A stretch of DNA of 64,000 nucleotides from Symsagittifera roscoffensis. Lineage: Eukaryota > Xenacoelomorpha > Acoela > Convolutidae. The stretch is taken from assembly GCF_963678635.1 (NCBI RefSeq), contig NC_087065.1, positions 58,120,754 through 58,184,753 on the forward strand. The letters are read 5' to 3'. Below are positions 12,249 to 23,825 of this stretch, in pieces (the stretch's first letter is position 1; every line of letters begins with the position of its first letter). The notes beneath the pieces were generated by a model. The model was not told the DNA's origin. It saw only the letters and a program-made list of their open reading frames with translations, and made no database searches. A program made the translations under genes and the position numbers.

Positions 12249-12657
12249 GTTGATCTCTCAACGCTTCCTCCTCAGGGATTCGACCCCCTGCCGACCCAAA
12301 GGCTCCCCCCTTTGGTATTTTTTAGAAATCCATTTTCAGCCGACCGACCCTTAAACTTTTCTAAAGGCGCCTTTGGCGCCAATATATATTAATTTTGAGG
12401 TGGGAGCGCGCGCCGAAAAAACGCGATTTTTTGGTCATCATTTTCCAAAAAGTGCCTAAAAAGGCCGTTTTTTTTTTACTGTTTTTCAAAGTGTCGCCTG
12501 CGGCGCAGAAAATTTGGCCAAAACAGGGACTAAACTTGCTTAAGGAGAACTCAAAAATCAAAAATCAATTCGGTCGACCTAAAAAAAAAGGTCAACAAAA
12601 TTTTCGAAAATTTTTTGAAAATCCGCCCCCCTCGAGAAAATCCTAGATCCGCCCCTG
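12249..12657 (-). mobile_element. hAT-like MITE, family 2, copy 2
   Basis: It is in opposite orientation to the 2051 copy and ends in CTAGATCCGCCCCTG. The core aaaggcgcctttggcgcc is followed by atatatattaattttgagg and a gcgcgcgc stretch. The left terminus has diverged. It lies next to polycystin exon E15. Confidence 0.6.
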
Positions 12658-13066
12658 GTTAACTTACCTATTTTTGGAAATTTTGTTTTGTTTTTCCTGT
12701 TTTCCGTGTAGCAAAATATTTTGAAATGAAGTAACACACTTTGAAACAAACTTTGAGTGTCAAAAAATTTAACTTCATACTGGAATACAAAATATATACA
12801 TTTTACGATTTGTTAAGTAAAAGTTCCTTTTGTTCGTTAAAAAAGGTTTTTGCTTAAAACGTGGCTCAAATTTCACTTTGTACTAAGGATTGACAAATGC
12901 TGCGCAAAACGCACAGAAAGTTCTCACCAGATTAAGGAAAACTGAATTTTTTTTCAAATTCTGTCGTTTTTTGTCCTTATTCTGATGAAATGATTTAAGC
13001 GAAAGCCTAAATTTTCTTCATTTTCGATAAGGTAGTTAGTTAGTGTTAAAAATTGATAAAAACTAA

Positions 13067-13290
13067 TGTTGTGATTGGATCTTATTTTGCATTTATTGCA
13101 AACCTTATTTGCCTTAATTAGATTTAGATAACAGGTCACTCTTATATGACCTTCACTGGCCATTCTCTCCGGCGGAGAGAATGATCTCTCATTGTTTTAA
13201 TGTTTTAACTTACCGACTAATTCACTTTAATCCTTTATTCTTTTAATAGTTTTAACTTAGAATTAGCTACAACAAAGTGACATTTTATCA
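13067..13290 (+). repeat. Element A 5' LTR
   Basis: The stretch 13072-13290 (TGATTGGATC...ATTTTATCA) matches 19843-20061. The start at 13067 (TGTTG) is suggested by the flanking actaa, which also follows the 3' LTR. The copy may instead be truncated at its 5' side, because the 3' LTR could be about 60 bp longer. Confidence 0.75.
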
Positions 13291-14145
13291 TGGCGCAGTC
13301 AAATAACGAATCTAACGTGAGAGGAATACCTTCATTTTAGCAAAACCATACTGTAGATCCCCCTATTCCCAGGGAAGATTGGAGCAATCTGTTTCACTTA
13401 GCTATAATTGCTAAAGAGAATATAGACATAGAAAACTTAATAAATCCTTCGGAGAGACATCACCCTCAACCTCTAAATTTGGAAAATCCGATGGACGGTG
13501 AAACAGATAACCAAAGACAATCGAGAATGGAGAGAAACACCCAAGAACAAAGACGACATGACGAAAAAAAATCAGCCTCCATTAAATCTGAAACGAAGAA
13601 ATTCAATGGAATGCGACTAGAAGAAGCAGATAAAAAATTAAGATCAGTCCTATACCTAGCATTGGGAAACGAAGGAAAAAGGATTTTCGGACAAAAATTT
13701 ACCAAGGTGAAAATCTTACAAATCTCTTTTAAAGAATTTTGGGACTTCCTAGCGATCGCTTTCGTAAGAAAGACAAACATCACATTTGATCGACATAAAC
13801 TGCTAAACCCAAAAACAACGGGATAGAGAATCGCTGGAACAATTTTGGGGTGCCTTAGCAGAAATGGCTAAAAAGTGCGACATAACCGCAGGAGAAGAAG
13901 AGTGGATACGAGACATTTTCATAAATAACATGAAAAACTACGTCATCCAAAGGAAACTGCTAACAGAAACTCTTCCCCCACGAGAAGCACTAAACGTAAC
14001 ACTCATAGATGAAAAGGGAATTTTAAATCACCTAAAACTAACAAACAATTTTAAATCCAATGGATCATCCGTACAAAAATCACACAGCCATCTTAACGTT
14101 AAAAGAAGGCAATACTCAATATTGAAAAAAGCAACAACTGTTTAA
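13290..14145 (+). pseudogene. Element A gag (broken)
   Basis: The ATG lies at the LTR/primer-site junction and begins MAQSNNESNV. A TAG at 13338-13340 falls where element B has Trp in the aligned segment. The frame resumes through a capsid-like region (RSVLYLALGNEGKRIFGQKF), ends near 13826, and continues in another frame from 13864 to 14145 (EWIRDIFINNMKNYVIQRKL). It is homologous to the gag of element B along its length. Confidence 0.75.
13291..13300 (+). promoter_or_regulatory. Element A primer-binding site (tRNA-Ser type)
   Basis: TGGCGCAGTC directly follows the terminal CA of the LTR. It is complementary to the 3' end of animal serine tRNAs (...GACTGCG-CCA), the primer type used by the Drosophila 17.6 and 297 elements. 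The preceding A makes an ATG with its first two bases. Confidence 0.6.
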
Positions 14146-15188
14146 AGTGCGGCGGAATCTTCTCAAAAGACCACCTAGCAGCTTGCCCAGCAAAGGGCAC
14201 TACCTGTTTTTCTTGTAAATATAAAGGTCATTTTACCAGACTTAGTAGATCTCGCCGTAAAAATGTAAACATTGTAAATAGTCAAATTGTAGATAATACA
14301 GATTTTAATCCGTCGGATATTCCGGATGTAAAAACAAACCATGTAGATAGAGAATGTTGTGGCGTCATAAACGCATGGTCGGAATTTGGACAAAGCGAAA
14401 ACGACGATTATTCTGTTTTAAACGTAACTACAATTTTTGATGAAGACGAAAAAGAATTGAAGAAATTATTGAATATTGGCCTCGGAAAAGAAAATCAAGT
14501 AATTTTAAAAATACAAGTGGATTCAGCTAGCCCGGTCAGCTTCTTCAAGAAAAACGTGTCACACAGATTGAAACTACGAGACTTTTACTTGAAAATCTAT
14601 CCGGTGGACAAGGCAACCAAGGACTTTTACTGTGCATTCACGGATAACTCCATAAACATTTCCAGAAAGGTGATACTTCCGATCTTCTCAAACGGTTGGT
14701 CACACAGCGACTGTCATTTCTTCTTGACCGAGGGACGCGAGAGAAATATCTTAGGAAATGACAATCTACCGAAAGTGGGGTTAGAAGTCTCACAGAAGTA
14801 CTTCCCGCATTTCCAGACTAACAAGCAGTGTAAGTCAAAAAATTCCATCTCTCAAACAGACAAAGATAGGGAAATTCTAAACATATCAAAAACGTTTAAA
14901 AATTTATTCCTTCGGCTTGGGAAAATTAAAAACCAGATGAAAATCACCCATTTTCACGAACCCCTAAAACCAATCCAACTAAAAGGAAGACGAGTCCCCC
15001 TACACTTACTGGATTCTGTTAAGACAGAACTCAACAGATTAAAAGACAAGGGACATATTAAAAAGCTAGAAAACCGTTACGAAGATCGTTTTATCAGTCC
15101 AATAGTCATTACTTGCAAAAAAGACAAATCCATCATGTTAGCTTTGGATTCAAAGTTCATAAATAAACAAATCTACAAGAACAAATAA
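14139..15188 (+). pseudogene. Element A zinc knuckles, protease and RT start
   Basis: Two zinc knuckles begin the segment: CLKCGGIFSKDHLAAC (C-x2-C-x7-H-x3-C), then CFSCKYKGHF, whose last Cys is replaced. The same frame runs on without a stop into a protease with VDSASPVSFF at the active site (the usual D-[ST]-G-[AS] has Ala for Gly) and the start of RT. It ends at an in-frame TAA (15186-15188). Gag and Pol thus share one frame here. Confidence 0.75.
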
Positions 15189-15191
15189 CAA

Positions 15192-15941
15192 ATGCCGAAC
15201 ATCCAAGAACTGGTAGACAACGTCGCGGCGCAAATTTCTAATGATTCCGTTGGAGAAGTGTGGTTTTCTAATTTAGACCTAAAAAACGCATACAGTCAAC
15301 TTGCATTAGATAAATTTACTAGCGATCAATGCAATTTTAGTATCGTGGGCGGTAATATTACGGGTACTTACCAATTTTTAACCGGCTTTTACGGACTAGA
15401 TGATATGCCTAACGAGTTTCAAAGAGTAATGGATTCTACGTTAGTTTCTATCCCTTTTACCAACTGTTACTTAGACGACAGTTTAATCGCTTCAAAAGAA
15501 ACCTTTTTAGACCACAAGAACATTGTGTTAGAAATTTTATCGACACTAGACGAATATAACTTCGCGGTCAAATGGTCAAAATGCAAATTCTTTCAAAAAG
15601 AAATAGAATGGTTGGGATTCAAAATCTCAAAAACAGGAATTATACCTTTATTTGATAAATCGAAAGCAATAAAGGACTTACCTGTTCCAAAGAACTTGAA
15701 ATAACTAAGATCATTTTTCGGATCTATAAATCAGTACGTCAAGTTTGTCCCAAATTTAGCCTCTCTAGGAAGCCCACTTCGACCGCTGCTCAATAAGAAA
15801 TCGATCTTTCAATGGAACGACGACCATACGAAAGCGTTTGAGAAAATTAAACAAGAAATTGTAAATCTAACAGAGAATACCCATTTTGACGTAAAACGCA
15901 ACACTAGAGTAAAAATGGACGCGTCTCACAGTGATTTGGGA
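15192..15941 (+). pseudogene. Element A reverse transcriptase core
   Basis: The same frame as the preceding segment continues beyond one TAA. It shows FSNLDLKNAYSQL, GFYGLDDMPNEFQ and the catalytic CYLDDSLIASK. It is open to a TAA at 15702-15704 and then reads on through the RT connection domain (RSFFGSINQYVKFVPNL) until the internal duplication. The YLDD box is intact. Confidence 0.8.
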
Positions 15942-16140
15942 GTTTGTCCCAAATTTAGCCTCTCTAGGAAGCCCACTTTGACCGCTGCTCAATAAGAAAT
16001 CGATCTTTCAATGGAACGACGACCATACGAAAGCGTTTGAGAAAATTAAACAAGAAATTGTAAATCTAACAGAGAATACCCATTTTGACGTAAAACGCAA
16101 CACTAGAGTAAAAATGGACGCGTCTCACAGTGATTTGGGA
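15743..16140 (+). repeat. 199-bp tandem duplication inside element A pol
   Basis: Units at about 15743-15941 and 15942-16140, both starting gtttgtcccaaatttagcc, are nearly identical (a c/t difference was noticed). The unit is not a multiple of three and shifts the frame entering RNase H. Confidence 0.9.
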
Positions 16141-16490
16141 GCTTCCCTTAAACAACTCCCTGGGAATGACTGGAAAACAATTTCTTTTGCCACTCGTTTT
16201 TTGAACCCACACGAGTCAAAATATTCTACGAACGAGCTCGAATTGTTAGGGGTCGTATGGGCCGTCGAACACTACAAAAACTACCTTTACGGATCGGAAT
16301 TTACTGACCACGAAATTTACTGACCACTAATTACTGACCACAAAGCTTTACTTTCCGCCCTCTCACCAAATCACGGAAATAAAACATATCATAGTAGATT
16401 AACAAGATGGGTGGACAGATTGTTACCTTTTAATTTTACAATCAAACATCTAGCAGGAAAGGATATGGGCTTCACTGACCCTAATTTCTA
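16114..16490 (+). pseudogene. Element A RNase H (broken)
   Basis: RNase H motifs VKMDASHSDLGASLKQ and KYSTNELELLGVVWAVEH are present. A small local repeat of tactgaccac (16306-16338) disrupts the third motif (TDHKALLSAL). The segment ends near IKHLAGKDMGF, where the final Asp-containing motif has lost its normal continuation. Confidence 0.75.
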
Positions 16491-17204
16491 GGATTCCATC
16501 TGGAAAAACCCTCCCAATATCTCATTACGACGACGAATTTGTAGTGGCAAATATTAATAAGATTAACAAATCAATTAATCCGTCGGAGAAACAAAGAATT
16601 ACCTGCTCAGCCATTGGTTCAAATCTGGAAAAATCCGATTGCGCCAAATTACGTAATTACTTAATAGCGTCAGTACTAAAATTACTAAACTCGACTTTCC
16701 CAATTTGTTCATATAATCACAATAGAACGGAATTTTGTACTTCAAACTATATTCCAACGGATTATTCAAACACAAACCCAATAATTGTTTCTATTTCTAA
16801 TCCCGCATTTTTTTTACTTCTTAATTCTTAATTGTAGATTGATTAACTCGCCTGTAGATAAAAAAATTGTAGATAATGTTATTATGAGTCATAAGAATAT
16901 TGTAATTAATCCCTCTACTTCCGGTATTTCAGTAGATTTAGATCTCCCGTTATTACCTGACCACGCTAATCTCGTTGAGAAATACCGCGAAAGCTTGAAG
17001 TTGCCGGATCGACCCTTGGACTTGAACATCCTCTTTAACGTCAAGCTGGTAGCCCTTTTGACAGAAGACGACCCCATGTTGAACCCGATAGTCAAGGCAC
17101 TTCAAAACAAAGTGGAGAAGATTAAGGCAAATTCCCCTTACTTAAACACTTCACCAGAGATTTACAGGAACCCGACGGATTGTTTTACATGGACGGTAAA
17201 CTAG
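16491..17204 (+). pseudogene. Element A linker between RNase H and integrase
   Basis: Interrupted frames (16544-16831 and 16785-17204) encode a poorly conserved linker. They include a short hydrophobic stretch (MFLFLIPHFFYFLILNC) near 16785-16835 and a conserved end LVALLTEDDPMLNPIVKAL, which aligns with VLSELTDEDANLCLMKRAI of element B. The frame changes at about 17165-17180 before integrase. Confidence 0.6.
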
Positions 17205-17917
17205 TTATACTGTTTACCCTGAGAAACGCGATGATGAAGACACTCCATGAAACTCAACCAGGTCAATTCGGAATGAAGTATTTGACCCAATACATCTGGT
17301 GGCCTCATATTAACAGGCAAATTTACTTTCATGGCATAAACTGCTCAGAATGCACATTGGCGGGTAAGAATCTGAAAACTGTTATCCTAAATTCACAATT
17401 TAGTGAACTTCCTCCATTATTGGAATCAAACAAAGAACTAAACTTAGGATTCGCTGGACCCTTGGATTCCTATTGGGGGTCAAACAAATATATTTTACTT
17501 TGCATCGATAGATTTTCCAAATTTCCGTCGGCAAAAATTACGTCTTCCACTTCTGCAAAAACAGTTATCGAATTTTTACAGGATTACATAATTTTACATG
17601 GTATACCGTATTCAATAAGGGTAGACCACGCGACTTGCTTCACGAGCCAAGATTTTAAATTAATCTGTGATTCGAACAATATTAAAATGATATTTTGTAC
17701 AGTAGGTGACCATCGTTCCAACGGATTAGTCGAAAAATTGTTACACACTGTAAAAATAAACTACTTGCTATTTCACAAGAACATCAAAAATGTACACTTC
17801 AAAATGCCGTTTCAAAAAATATCTGGAATTTACGTTCATCTTACCATTCTAAAATCAAATGGTCTCCTTTTGAAATTCATTATAACAGAAAACCAAATAC
17901 AGTTTGGAAACAATTAG
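17180..17917 (+). pseudogene. Element A integrase (catalytically dead)
   Basis: The zinc-binding part reads LHETQPGQFG...QYIWWPHI...CSECT. The second His of HHCC is Gln. The core has NLGFAGPLDSYWG, where the first catalytic Asp is Gly, then RVDHATCF (second Asp kept) and GDHRSNGLVEKLLHTVK (Glu kept). Loss of one catalytic acid and one zinc ligand rules out activity. Confidence 0.8.
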
Positions 17918-18030
17918 CTTCTGGTAAACCTTCCTTTGGAATTTTAGACAAAGGGAAATCTATATTATCTAAAGAACGGGCAAATGACTGGAACTGGGAC
18001 GATAGACTCGAGGATGGATACAAGGACGAC

Positions 18031-18291
18031 GTGGTAGCGAAAAAGAACCAAACACCAATCGAAAAGGGCTATGACACTGACTACGCCTCATCCTCGAAAA
18101 TCAAGTCCGATAGAATACCCCTCCAAATCCCCTTCAAAAAAAAAGTCCTCCGGAAATTAAACGGTAACATCAATCGAGACTGTTTCTATAAGGAACTAAA
18201 CAAAAGAATCATAAATTCGTCTACTTCGACAGTAGAATTATCCGACGGAAAAATAATCAGACATTGCAATTCCCAAATCTACGTCGAATAA
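18031..18291 (+). pseudogene. Element A integrase C-terminal part
   Basis: An open stretch ending VELSDGKIIRHCNSQIYVE resembles the C-terminal region of Ty3/gypsy integrases, with its G-K-x-x-R-[RH] strand. It corresponds to the segment with SDKGKMIRRNH in element B at about 54560-54590. Confidence 0.5.
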
Positions 18292-18460
18292 AATCAGACC
18301 TTTTGAAGGAATTATTTCATTCCTTTACTTCCCTAATCCTAATGTTGAAGTAGGTCAGAAGCAGGAGGGTTCGAGACGAAATCCAAAACCGAGAAAACCG
18401 ATTCCTAGGACTCGCAAACAAGTTGAACTGGCCCCATCCGATAATCTGACAAGGACACGT

Positions 18461-19357
18461 GTGTCGGGGACATCCTCCAAATCAGTCCAAAGACAAACTC
18501 GCCGCTCGAAGAAGTCGTCAACCCCTCCAGGTTACTTAGCTTCAGATGAATCCATGCTAATTCCTTCGGATATTTCGGATACTAGTGAATGGGAATGGAT
18601 AGCGGGCGGTTTCCCTTGTAGAGATGTAGCCAGAGAGCGTTTTATTTCCGACTCACGCACGACTCATATTCCAAATGGAATTGGCCCTAACTTTAGTATA
18701 ACCAAAAATGACATAAAAACTGAGGTTTTAGAAGACAATACTGCCCAATACGGAGACCAATTTAGGGACCAGACTTCTGAATGCCCAATAAGCATTATCC
18801 CCGCTAATCGAACCTCAAGTGCACTGGAACAGAAAACTTCACCACAGGTGGAGGAAGAAACCATCATGAAGCCACGGGAACTTCAGGACGATCGTAATCC
18901 AATGGACTCGGACACAATAACAGACTTCCCGGTTTACGAAATAGTAGATTCCGCTGACGATTGCACCTCAACTCACGACTCTTACAACAAACCTGGTAAC
19001 GTTCCTCCCATCATCCGACGCTCTAGTAGGAATGTTGGACCACCGAATTTTTACGGTCAAAGGTATTTTATAGATGCTGTAGATATATCCCAAGAAACCT
19101 CTGGTTCGGCAACTAACCCCATCGTGGTAGAAATAGACGATAACACCACTCACGAGGCAGACAGTGTTGTGGCTCCGGCGGAGTTGATCCTAATTGACTC
19201 GGATTCACCATCTCCCGAACAAACCTCCACCTCTTCAACTGATGAATCGTTAAGGATGGCAGTAGATAATTTTGGAGAACATTCAGAACTCGATAGTGAA
19301 GTTTTTAATGCTGAACTTGAAAACTTTTTAAATGAGTATAGAAGTTGTAAACTATAA
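18461..19357 (+). CDS. Element A Pol tail ORF (298 aa)
   Basis: An acidic, Ser/Thr-rich, apparently disordered protein downstream of integrase. It contains RRSSRNVGPPNFYG, and two stretches like SUMO-interaction motifs: IVVEIDD (residues 221-227) and ELILIDSDS (241-249). There is no signal peptide or membrane helix, so it is not an envelope gene. It most likely is the C-terminal extension of Pol, and it is the longest intact frame left in element A. Confidence 0.6.
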   Translation: MSGTSSKSVQRQTRRSKKSSTPPGYLASDESMLIPSDISDTSEWEWIAGGFPCRDVARERFISDSRTTHIPNGIGPNFSITKNDIKTEVLEDNTAQYGDQFRDQTSECPISIIPANRTSSALEQKTSPQVEEETIMKPRELQDDRNPMDSDTITDFPVYEIVDSADDCTSTHDSYNKPGNVPPIIRRSSRNVGPPNFYGQRYFIDAVDISQETSGSATNPIVVEIDDNTTHEADSVVAPAELILIDSDSPSPEQTSTSSTDESLRMAVDNFGEHSELDSEVFNAELENFLNEYRSCKL

Positions 19358-19760
19358 TCTAAATACCTATTCCCTTCTCGAGTACTTTCCACTTCGCACA
19401 CCGGTGCTAAACAGTATTTTCCACAATTTTGAGTTGGAATACTTAGTGTGCGTAACTGTTTGTAACTCATCAATCCTTCGGAGTGATCATTCGATATTTT
19501 TGCTCGTCGCATTCTGCCTTTGTAAAATTCATCTCAGGCAATTATTTAACTTCCTTGGCCTCACACCTCTTCACCCTTAACCCGCGGTGATAATTTCGTT
19601 TTTGGATTTTCTACCTCTTATCTATCTTTTTAGATCCTATCCGTTGGATACCGGATAACCTCACCCCCAATTACTAGTGCAATACTTAGTGCTATTGTTG
19701 GTGCTTTGTCTAATTTCAGTCGCTTACTCAGTAGTGCAATAAAATCTTTTTCTCTGTCCC

Positions 19761-19776
19761 CAAAAGGGGGAGAAAG
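19761..19776 (+). promoter_or_regulatory. Element A polypurine tract
   Basis: aaaagggggagaaagg is the expected plus-strand priming site. It ends 60 bp before the recognisable 3' LTR. In element B the tract touches the LTR. Confidence 0.6.
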
Positions 19777-19836
19777 GACTCAGTTATTTCGTATTTTACT
19801 TATTAAAAATTTTCCTGCTTAGAGGAATGATTTTCC

Positions 19837-20061
19837 TGCTTATGATTGGATCTTATTTTGCATTTATTGCAAACCTTATTTGCCTTAATTAGATTTAGAT
19901 AACAGGTCACTCTTATATGACCTTCACTGGCCATTCTCTCCGGCGGAGAGAATGATCTCTCATTGTTTTAATGTTTTAACTTACCGACTAATTCACTTTA
20001 ATCCTTTATTCTTTTACTAGTTTTAACTTAGAATTAGCTACAACAAAGTAACATTTTATCA
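19837..20061 (+). repeat. Element A 3' LTR
   Basis: The region 19843-20061 matches the 5' LTR with two substitutions noticed. It ends in TTTTATCA and is followed by actaa. If it began right after the polypurine tract (19777) it would be 285 bp, the same length as the LTRs of element B. Confidence 0.75.
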
Positions 20062-20835
20062 ACTAACAACAAAAAATTTTTTTTCAGTGGCGCTAACAAT
20101 TAAAAAACTAATTTTACTTGAGTAAACTAAACAATAGATCCTGAAATAAACGCTCACCCTTGTCTGAAACGCTTAGTTTTGTTCGAATGAGACCATAATC
20201 ACAAACTTCGAACCCGTTTTTTTTTCAAAGTCAGATTTTTTAAATTTGTTTTTTTTAAGGTAGGTCAAAACACTGCTGAATGTGTTTTAATATGATATAT
20301 CATTCGACCCATTCTCATTATTTTTTTTGGCACCAGATTTTGCGTGGAGAAAAAAAACAAGTTGGCAAAAGTTGGCCGGAACAGTGATCGCAGCAATTAC
20401 TCCTTCAAAAAATACGATACAGCGCTTACACTTCTAGATAATACAAGAACAAGTTTCATTTTACCGGTAAAAGTTTTTTGAACCATTATCGCCGCGTTTC
20501 GGGCTTTAGAGACGAGAACCTTGAAAAGTTTATGGGTAATTTTTTTTGCAACTCACGTGCTTTCAATCGAAATCTCGCCATTCATTCCCTGACATTACTA
20601 GCTTTCCAGTCTTCTGAGTACACTTTCTATTATATTCCCCAAAGGTGAAGGTGCTCCTTTTGACGTCATGAGTATCATTTGGGGTTTTCATTTCTACTTT
20701 TCTCTTTCAGTTTTTTATGATGGATTTTGAGCAGTGAGTTGAATCCGATCAAAAGACGACTTGATTTTACTAGTTTAAATCTTATTTGAGAATCTCGAAA
20801 CTCGCCGTTACTAGCTTTTGACTGGGCATCATGAT
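20062..20835. other. Intron sequence right of element A
   Basis: AT-rich non-coding sequence. Nothing recognisable is seen. Confidence 0.45.
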
Positions 20836-21809
20836 TACCCGCATCCAGTTCCAAGCGTTAGTAATCGATTATTTTACGATTTTAGTACCAGTCTCATTAA
20901 AATTGCGAAACAATCGATTTTAATCAATTAATCGATTATAATCCCTCTTTTTAAAATCAAATTATAATTATTTATAATCCATTGTAATCGATTATAATCG
21001 ATTATTTATTCGTCTTTTTTCGATACAATTGTAATCGATTACAATTGATTATAGTCCATTATTTTTACTCAAATTTCTATTTCATTAGTTTTGCAAAAAA
21101 AAATCCATTATAATCGATTATAATCCCTTTTGTTTGTCCAATTTTATCTTCGAAGTTGCATCTAAATTGTTTATATTTTATGCTTTTTGTGGACGTTGGT
21201 TCCAATGAAAAATCAGAAAAATATTTTTAAAGTTTTCCAATTAATTCAAATTTATAAGTTTTTTTTTCATTTCTTCCCCAATAGAGTTGTTTTGCGATGC
21301 ATATTCTAAGACCTTTTAAACACCAAAACATCAGCAAATTGATTTAGTTTCATGATTGATTCGGTAAATTTATTTTTCATCTACCGCGAGAACCTTTCCA
21401 CTCATATGAAAGGATCTCTATGAAACTTTTGTTTCGTGGTAAAACTTAGTGTTCAGATGAACCAAAGTGCTCAAGAGATCTCTCTTTTAGAGATTTTCTG
21501 ATTGACACAAAAACAATAACCCATAAAATATAATTCGAAAAAAGAAAATTTTCCGCAAATTAAGAGATTATAATCGATTATAATCAATTATAATTAATTT
21601 TAAGGGTTTTTAGTAAGAACTATAATCAATTATAATAAATTATAATCGATTATAAAAGATTATAATCTCTTGGAAAATATCACAATTATAATCAAATATA
21701 AATCTCTTAAAAACCTAATTTTGGTAATTATAATCGATAATAATTGTCAACAAATCATGATAATAATCCGTTATAATCGATTATTCACGCCTAAACTTGG
21801 ATGCGGGTA
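20836..21809. mobile_element. MITE filled with ATAATCGATT repeats
   Basis: The ends are inverted: TACCCGCATCCA on the left and TGGATGCGGGTA on the right. The interior holds clusters of the near-palindrome taatcgattataatcgatta near both ends and across 21550-21790. No protein is encoded, and no clear target duplication is seen. Confidence 0.65.
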
Positions 21810-22767
21810 CTGCTTGTCCCTTTAGGGAAAAATGCTGTCAAAGCTATTTTTTCTTTAGAGATTTTTTCTCCCAATAAATTTTACTTCGACAGGGAGGTCG
21901 ATGATCTACTTGACCAGAAAATTTGAGTGCTTTTGCCGCTCAAAAGAAATAGTTACTGTCGTCTATGATATCTTCGACTGACAATTTTGCTCTCTTGTCA
22001 CCTCTCAGAACTCCTCGATCAGCGTTGTTTTTCTTTGAATACACTCAAATTAACTGACTTTGTAGCTTTCGTACGCTTTCTTTTACTTGATTCGCGATTT
22101 TTGTAGATTACGACATTTGAATGACTGACATATATGAGTTTTTGCGCCAGTTTACGCTGAGAGCCCTTGTCTTCAAGGTTTGTTATCATTCAGTGTAGTC
22201 ATCATCGTTTTCAACCCATATTTTTGAATTGTTTTATGCAAACAATTTGCCCTTGTTTTTTATGTGACTTAAAATGCAAACTGGTATGCGGATATCCTTA
22301 TTTAGGGTCCGCCGTAGGAATTATGGTCTATTGTAAATTCGAATATAGTTCTTTTAATTTTTATTTTATGGGAAAAAAGAACGAGTTTTTTTTATTATTC
22401 TCAATGTACAATTGGAAAGGCTGTACAAAACTCAAGTTAATACCATTCATTTAAATAAAATTATTTAAAAAAAATTTTGAATTTTTTTTCTGAAAATCAA
22501 AATTTTGAAAAAATCGCATTTTCTCGAAAAATAATAAAATTTGGAACGTCATATTTTGTGCCCAGATTCGCAGCTTTGGATCCTGGCCTTGCAGCATTTA
22601 ATCCTGGGTTTTGATACACGAGAGAGAGAAATCATACAATCAAGAAAAATCATATACCCTCGAGAAAATTAATCTAAGATTGATTATGTAAGGGCATGAT
22701 TTCCTAAAATGCATAAACATTTTGGTGGGCAACCAATAGCACATTTTTTGAAACAAGACTCAATTGA

Positions 22768-23312
22768 AACAAGACTGCTCGTATCAAGGCGAAGCCCTGA
22801 ATGTTCCGACTGCCTTTTAATGTTTATGGAGCAGCAGTAATAACATAAAAAAATTAAATGAAATAAAATAAAATGAAAATTTTTTTTTCTAAAATTTGAA
22901 ATTTTTTACGAAAATCATCCCCCCACACGCCATATAAAGTACAAAAAGAGAGATTTCATTTGTTGTAACGAATCAATTATGGCAAATAAGCTTCGTTCAA
23001 CCCATTTGGAACGGTTTATAAGACGGATTAAATCTCCGCTTACGCGTTAATAGCGCGAATTATATCGCGCGTTAATTGTCCCAAATTGGTCAAAATGGCC
23101 AAAATGGCAATCTTTAAACCCTCATAACTTCACGGAAAATGATCACAGGTGAAATATCTTTTCAAATTTAAGCTCAGGACAACAATACCTTTTGAATGAT
23201 ATAAAAAAAATCCGACAAAAATGGCTAGTTAAAAAGTCGAAATTTGTCTGAAGAAAAAAAACCCATCCCGAGCACAAATATTCCGTTACTTTCGTATCCA
23301 AAGTCGGAACAA
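22768..23312 (-). mobile_element. Family-1 repeat, copy c (reverse)
   Basis: The reverse complement of copies a and b, with the 3' hairpin near 22783 and the 5' end at 23312 (GTTCCGACTTTGGATACG). It lies about 40 bp from the donor of polycystin exon E14. Confidence 0.65.
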
Positions 23313-23352
23313 ACAATAATCTTTTGTGTTAGCTATTCGGATAAGCACCCAC

Positions 23353-23572
23353 CTTTAGGAAGTCGATATCTGTAGTCGAATTGTGATTCATCTGTAGACA
23401 CGGGAGGGGTGGAGTATCGGATGCCGACTGCGTAGTAGCTGCTGCCGACATGTCTCTCGAAGTCACATTGGGGTTCGAGCTGGATTATCATCGCAACATC
23501 CGAGGATATCTCCAGTTTCTTCAGTGCACATACGGTATCCTTGCCCTTCAGTTCCGGTAACTTGATTCCAAC
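23353..23572 (-). CDS. Polycystin exon E14: GAIN-like domain
   Basis: The exon is 220 bp, phase 0 in and phase 1 out, after GTGTTTAG and before GTGGGT. It encodes VGIKLPELKGKDTVCALKKL, then VAMIIQLEPQCDF and YYAVGIRYSTPPVSTDESQF. The beta-strand pattern with I-x-L-E-P and the Y-x-V-x-I-R-Y...P strand is what polycystin GAIN domains show just before the GPS region. Confidence 0.8.
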
Positions 23573-23825
23573 CTAAACACATGCGCGACGTCGTGCCGTA
23601 AGACATGCAATATTTCAAGATTGGTGGAATTTTAGGCTAAAATCAGAGATTAATTGAAACAAAGTAACTCAAACACACAAGAGTCATATTGAGAATACCG
23701 CTTCCAATTGCAAAACATCACTACCGCAGTGAATGAACAGATTGATTATTCAGGTATTTAGGAAGATTCACAGTCATTTTAATTTCCAGTTAAAAAAACG
23801 GTTGAGCGAAAAACGAGAAATTAAC

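Larger units (their letters stand above)
13067..20061 (+). mobile_element. Element A: decayed Ty3/gypsy LTR retrotransposon
   Basis: LTR copies flank a broken gag-pol in the order Gag, zinc knuckles, protease, RT, RNase H, integrase, tail. The shared LTR part is 219 bp with two differences noticed. Frames are broken by stops, shifts and a 199-bp internal duplication, and integrase has lost catalytic residues, so the copy is dead. It sits in the intron between polycystin exons E14 and E15, in the opposite orientation. A candidate 5-bp target duplication actaa flanks it if the 5' LTR starts at 13067. Confidence 0.9.

Noticed and set aside
18461-19357. Tail ORF of element A as an envelope gene
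   Set aside because: It has no signal peptide, membrane helix or Cys pattern. It is disordered and acidic, and it matches in position the Pol tail of element B.
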